This document shows positions 5,415 to 7,209 of a stretch of DNA of 7,209 nucleotides, one piece after another (the stretch's first letter is position 1; each line of letters begins with the position of its first letter). The position numbers and the translations under genes were made by a program. The notes under the pieces are model-generated. The model worked only from the letters and a program-made list of their open reading frames with translations. It was not told where the DNA came from and did no database searches. This stretch comes from Candidatus Methanofastidiosia archaeon (GTDB taxonomy: Archaea; Methanobacteriota_B; Thermococci; Methanofastidiosales; NM3): assembly GCA_020854925.1 (NCBI GenBank), contig JAHKLV010000153.1:1-7209 (forward strand), given 5' to 3'.

Positions 5415-6780
5415 GCATCCGCTTTCTCCGAATGTAGTAGATGAGCGGATTCGTAATCTTTCTCCGTATGACCAGCTTGTTCTTTGCCATGGTGCCCATG
5501 AGATGCCCGAGCTCCCGCTCGTCGATGCCCGTTGTTTCCGAGAGGTCCGCGAGCGTTTTTGGCCCTTTGAGAAGCAACGAGAGCACGCGCTCGCCACCTG
5601 CCTCCTTCCCTCGCTCACGGGCCTTTTCCACCACTTCCTGGCACTTCTCCCTGTCGAGCACGACCCATACCACCCTCCTGCAGTAGTCGTCGGGTTGGCA
5701 GAGCTGGGGGGCGTTTTCCGCAACCTTTGCGCACGAAGGCGGAAGGTACCATTTGGACTTGCCATAGTCCTCCGGCCGCGGATTGTCGGTCATGCCGAAT
5801 CCCAGGTGGTACAGGATGTTGAGGCGCTCAAGCGGTTGTTCCTTGAAGAACGGCGGGTCGCAGCGGTCGCCCGCCCGGTATATTTCCGGGATTACCTCTT
5901 CGATAAGCACCTGGATGTCCTCTTGGGACAGGGTGAACGATGCATCCCTGTCAAAGATCTTCGTGGAAGGTATGAGCCGCGCATACGAGAGAAAAGACGT
6001 GAGGAGGATGGTGATGCCGTAGTTGCGAAGCCCCGCAGGAACACCGCTCAAGGCAAGGGCAATACAGGGGGGAAACGCCCCTTCCTCCAAGGATCCGGAC
6101 GCATGCTCGATTGGCGTTGCCACATTGACGAGCGTCTTGACCATGGACGCTATCTTCTCGTAGACGGGGTGCTTTATCCCTTCCATCTTGGGGGCGAGCG
6201 ACTTGATGTATGCTGCGCACCGCGCCTTGAGCACCCGCGCATACAGCTCGATAAGCTCGCCTTTTGTCACAAGAAGGTACGATCCCACGAGGTATTCCTT
6301 CGTGATGTCCGTGACATCATACACGTCGTTCCACAAAACGGCGTACGAAACAGGCCCGTTTCTTTGGGAACGCATGCGGTAGAGATCTTCGCGGGGGACG
6401 TCCACACCCAGCTCTGCCACCGGTACGGACCGCGAGATGGGCAGCTCCCCTGCGATGGACGGCAGCGGCAGGATGGGAAGAAGCTCCTGCATCTGCACCA
6501 GTACCTCGTCAGAGAACATGCGCATGAGCCGTTCCTTCGTGAGGTGCTCGTAGGCGGCAAGCGCTGCGCCGACCTCGGGGGCGTGAGGTTTTTGAGCAAG
6601 GCTCTGGAAGAGCAGGAAGAGCGATACGGCATCGTCGCGCTCATCAAGTTCAAGGTACTTGTCCTGATGGTCTTCTCGCGCCCTGGCGATGGCAAGCCGG
6701 ATAAGCGAGCCGCTTATGGTGTTGAGGTCGATGGAAAGGTACGAAAGCGCGCGAGGCGAAAAAGGATTGACGAGCACCAT
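5398..6780 (-). CDS. Cysteine-motif protein with primase-large-subunit-like Fe-S region and winged-helix tail
   Basis: I cannot name this 460-residue protein with certainty. No signal peptide or clear membrane helix is seen. Residues 1-230 are mostly helical. FPPCIALALSG at 236-246 plus the following GLRNYGITILLTSFLSYAR resembles the first-cysteine helix of the PriL iron-sulfur domain. Further cysteines in WYLPPSC (C350), LC (C361) and DYC (C367), with HLGFG before them, complete a plausible four-Cys 4Fe-4S site; C307 is an alternative ligand. Residues 396-453 look like a winged helix-turn-helix. Together this suggests nucleic-acid binding. It may belong to one of the archaeal DUF families (DUF530 is a candidate I cannot verify). 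The start at 6780 was chosen because GAGGTAAC lies just before it and the family-like sequence begins there, although the frame is open to 7098. The upstream gene ends 53 bases before, with only a weak TATA-like ATACAAAG between, so co-transcription is likely. Confidence 0.75.
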   Translation of the reverse strand: MVLVNPFSPRALSYLSIDLNTISGSLIRLAIARAREDHQDKYLELDERDDAVSLFLLFQSLAQKPHAPEVGAALAAYEHLTKERLMRMFSDEVLVQMQELLPILPLPSIAGELPISRSVPVAELGVDVPREDLYRMRSQRNGPVSYAVLWNDVYDVTDITKEYLVGSYLLVTKGELIELYARVLKARCAAYIKSLAPKMEGIKHPVYEKIASMVKTLVNVATPIEHASGSLEEGAFPPCIALALSGVPAGLRNYGITILLTSFLSYARLIPSTKIFDRDASFTLSQEDIQVLIEEVIPEIYRAGDRCDPPFFKEQPLERLNILYHLGFGMTDNPRPEDYGKSKWYLPPSCAKVAENAPQLCQPDDYCRRVVWVVLDREKCQEVVEKARERGKEAGGERVLSLLLKGPKTLADLSETTGIDERELGHLMGTMAKNKLVIRRKITNPLIYYIRRKRMLSQKP

Positions 6781-6784
6781 TGCC

Positions 6785-6792
6785 GTTACCTC
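6785..6792 (-). promoter_or_regulatory. Shine-Dalgarno site deciding the start at 6780
   Basis: Read on the minus strand, GAGGTAAC precedes the ATG, with the GAGGT core 7 bases from it. This is the main reason for placing the start at 6780 rather than at upstream in-frame codons that would run into the neighbouring gene. Confidence 0.65.
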
Positions 6793-6833
6793 TTCTTCAA
6801 TCTTCTTAATGCTTTGTATGGCCCCTGCGGCAC

Positions 6834-7209
6834 TCAGGTGTAGAACGACAAAACGGGAATGAGAAGAAACGACATCACCGTGGAACGGTGCACGCCCATG
6901 AGTGCGGGGAGGAGGCCTACGGCCGTGGCAACGGCACAGAGGAGGGCACCCAGGATACCCGATAGCGCGCACACGAGCACTCCTTGGAACACGATGCCCA
7001 CGAGGGAAAGGCGCCGGTAGCTTACCCGTGAGAGGGCGGGCATGAGAAGCCGTGCAAGCGCCATGAGAAGGGGGTAGGCAAGGCCGGCCGCAAGACACAT
7101 CACCGCGAGAAGCGCATGGAATGTGGGCGGGGTAACCGTTCCGAGCAGGCGTTGGACATGCACGAGCGCGCCGTTTCTCGCCGCGCCCCCCACATGAAGG
7201 ACCATGAGG
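6834..7209 (-). CDS. TctA/DUF112-like multi-pass membrane protein, C-terminal part (cut by window)
   Basis: The frame stays open to the window edge, so only the last 124 or so residues are seen; the ATG at 7205 is probably internal. The segment has three hydrophobic stretches (around FHALLAVMCLAAGLAYPLLMAL, LVGIVFQGVLVCALSGILGALL and AVATAVGLLPALMGV) separated by a basic loop (RVSYRRLSL). It ends with GLLPALMGVHRSTVMSFLLIP and a short tail. This ending (a GL-P-L-GV-RS turn followed by a final hydrophobic strand) resembles the archaeal branch of tripartite tricarboxylate transporter permeases (TctA, DUF112). In archaea the transported substrate is unknown, and there is no sign here of the usual solute-binding partner. 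Its stop lies 53 bases before the next minus-strand gene. Confidence 0.65.
   Translation of the reverse strand, partial: LMVLHVGGAARNGALVHVQRLLGTVTPPTFHALLAVMCLAAGLAYPLLMALARLLMPALSRVSYRRLSLVGIVFQGVLVCALSGILGALLCAVATAVGLLPALMGVHRSTVMSFLLIPVLSFYT

Noticed and set aside
5182..6843. Very long plus-strand open frame (553 codons) opposite the primase-like gene
   Set aside because: It is a GC-bias shadow of the minus-strand gene and the trpS end. The product has no recognisable domain and is rich in His/Arg, while the opposite strand carries clear motifs and a ribosome site.
6781..7098. N-terminal extension of the primase-like protein to an ATG at 7098
   Set aside because: It would overlap the TctA-like gene for over 260 bases in another frame, and the extra sequence is Arg/Pro/His-rich. 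The ATG at 6780 has a good GAGGT site and starts the plausible protein.

Overview
The window is GC-rich and looks archaeal, most likely a euryarchaeote related to the methanogens. The evidence is an archaeal-type signal peptidase, a CDP-alcohol phosphatidyltransferase of the archaeal lipid type, a stand-alone Lrp/AsnC RAM protein, an archaeal tryptophanyl-tRNA synthetase, TATA boxes about 25-45 bases before several genes, and Shine-Dalgarno sequences of the GGTGAT/GAGGT type. The exact lineage cannot be fixed by eye. No rRNA, tRNA, insertion sequence, phage gene or CRISPR array was seen. Genes are tightly packed, and the longest gene-free gap is about 110 bases.

Bases 1-2327 (+ strand) hold a compact run: the 3' end of a signal peptidase I gene, an ADP-ribose-pyrophosphatase-like Nudix hydrolase, a CDP-alcohol phosphatidyltransferase and a PfkB sugar kinase. 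Three of the genes are joined by overlaps or a very short gap, and the last two share an ATGA overlap. The phosphatidyltransferase/kinase pair suggests making a phosphorylated polar head group (possibly inositol phosphate) and attaching it to an archaeal lipid. A hairpin followed by T6 ends this run.

Bases 2396-5414 (+ strand) hold two short units and then a cluster. A stand-alone RAM-domain protein has its own TATA box. A divergent ribose-phosphate pyrophosphokinase has its own TATA box and a strong ribosome binding site. A third TATA box precedes a small Rossmann-like protein resembling a lone CARF domain, then a 53-residue very basic protein, then trpS. The first two genes of this cluster share an identical 10-base leader, and trpS begins directly after the stop codon of the basic protein.

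Bases 5398-7209 (- strand) hold the C-terminal part of a TctA/DUF112-like membrane protein cut by the window edge. About 50 bases later comes a 460-residue cysteine-motif protein whose central/C-terminal part resembles the iron-sulfur domain of the archaeal primase large subunit, followed by a winged-helix-like tail. Its end overlaps the end of trpS by 17 bases, tail to tail. The two least understood products, and the best candidates for new biology, are the CARF-like small protein and this primase-like protein.
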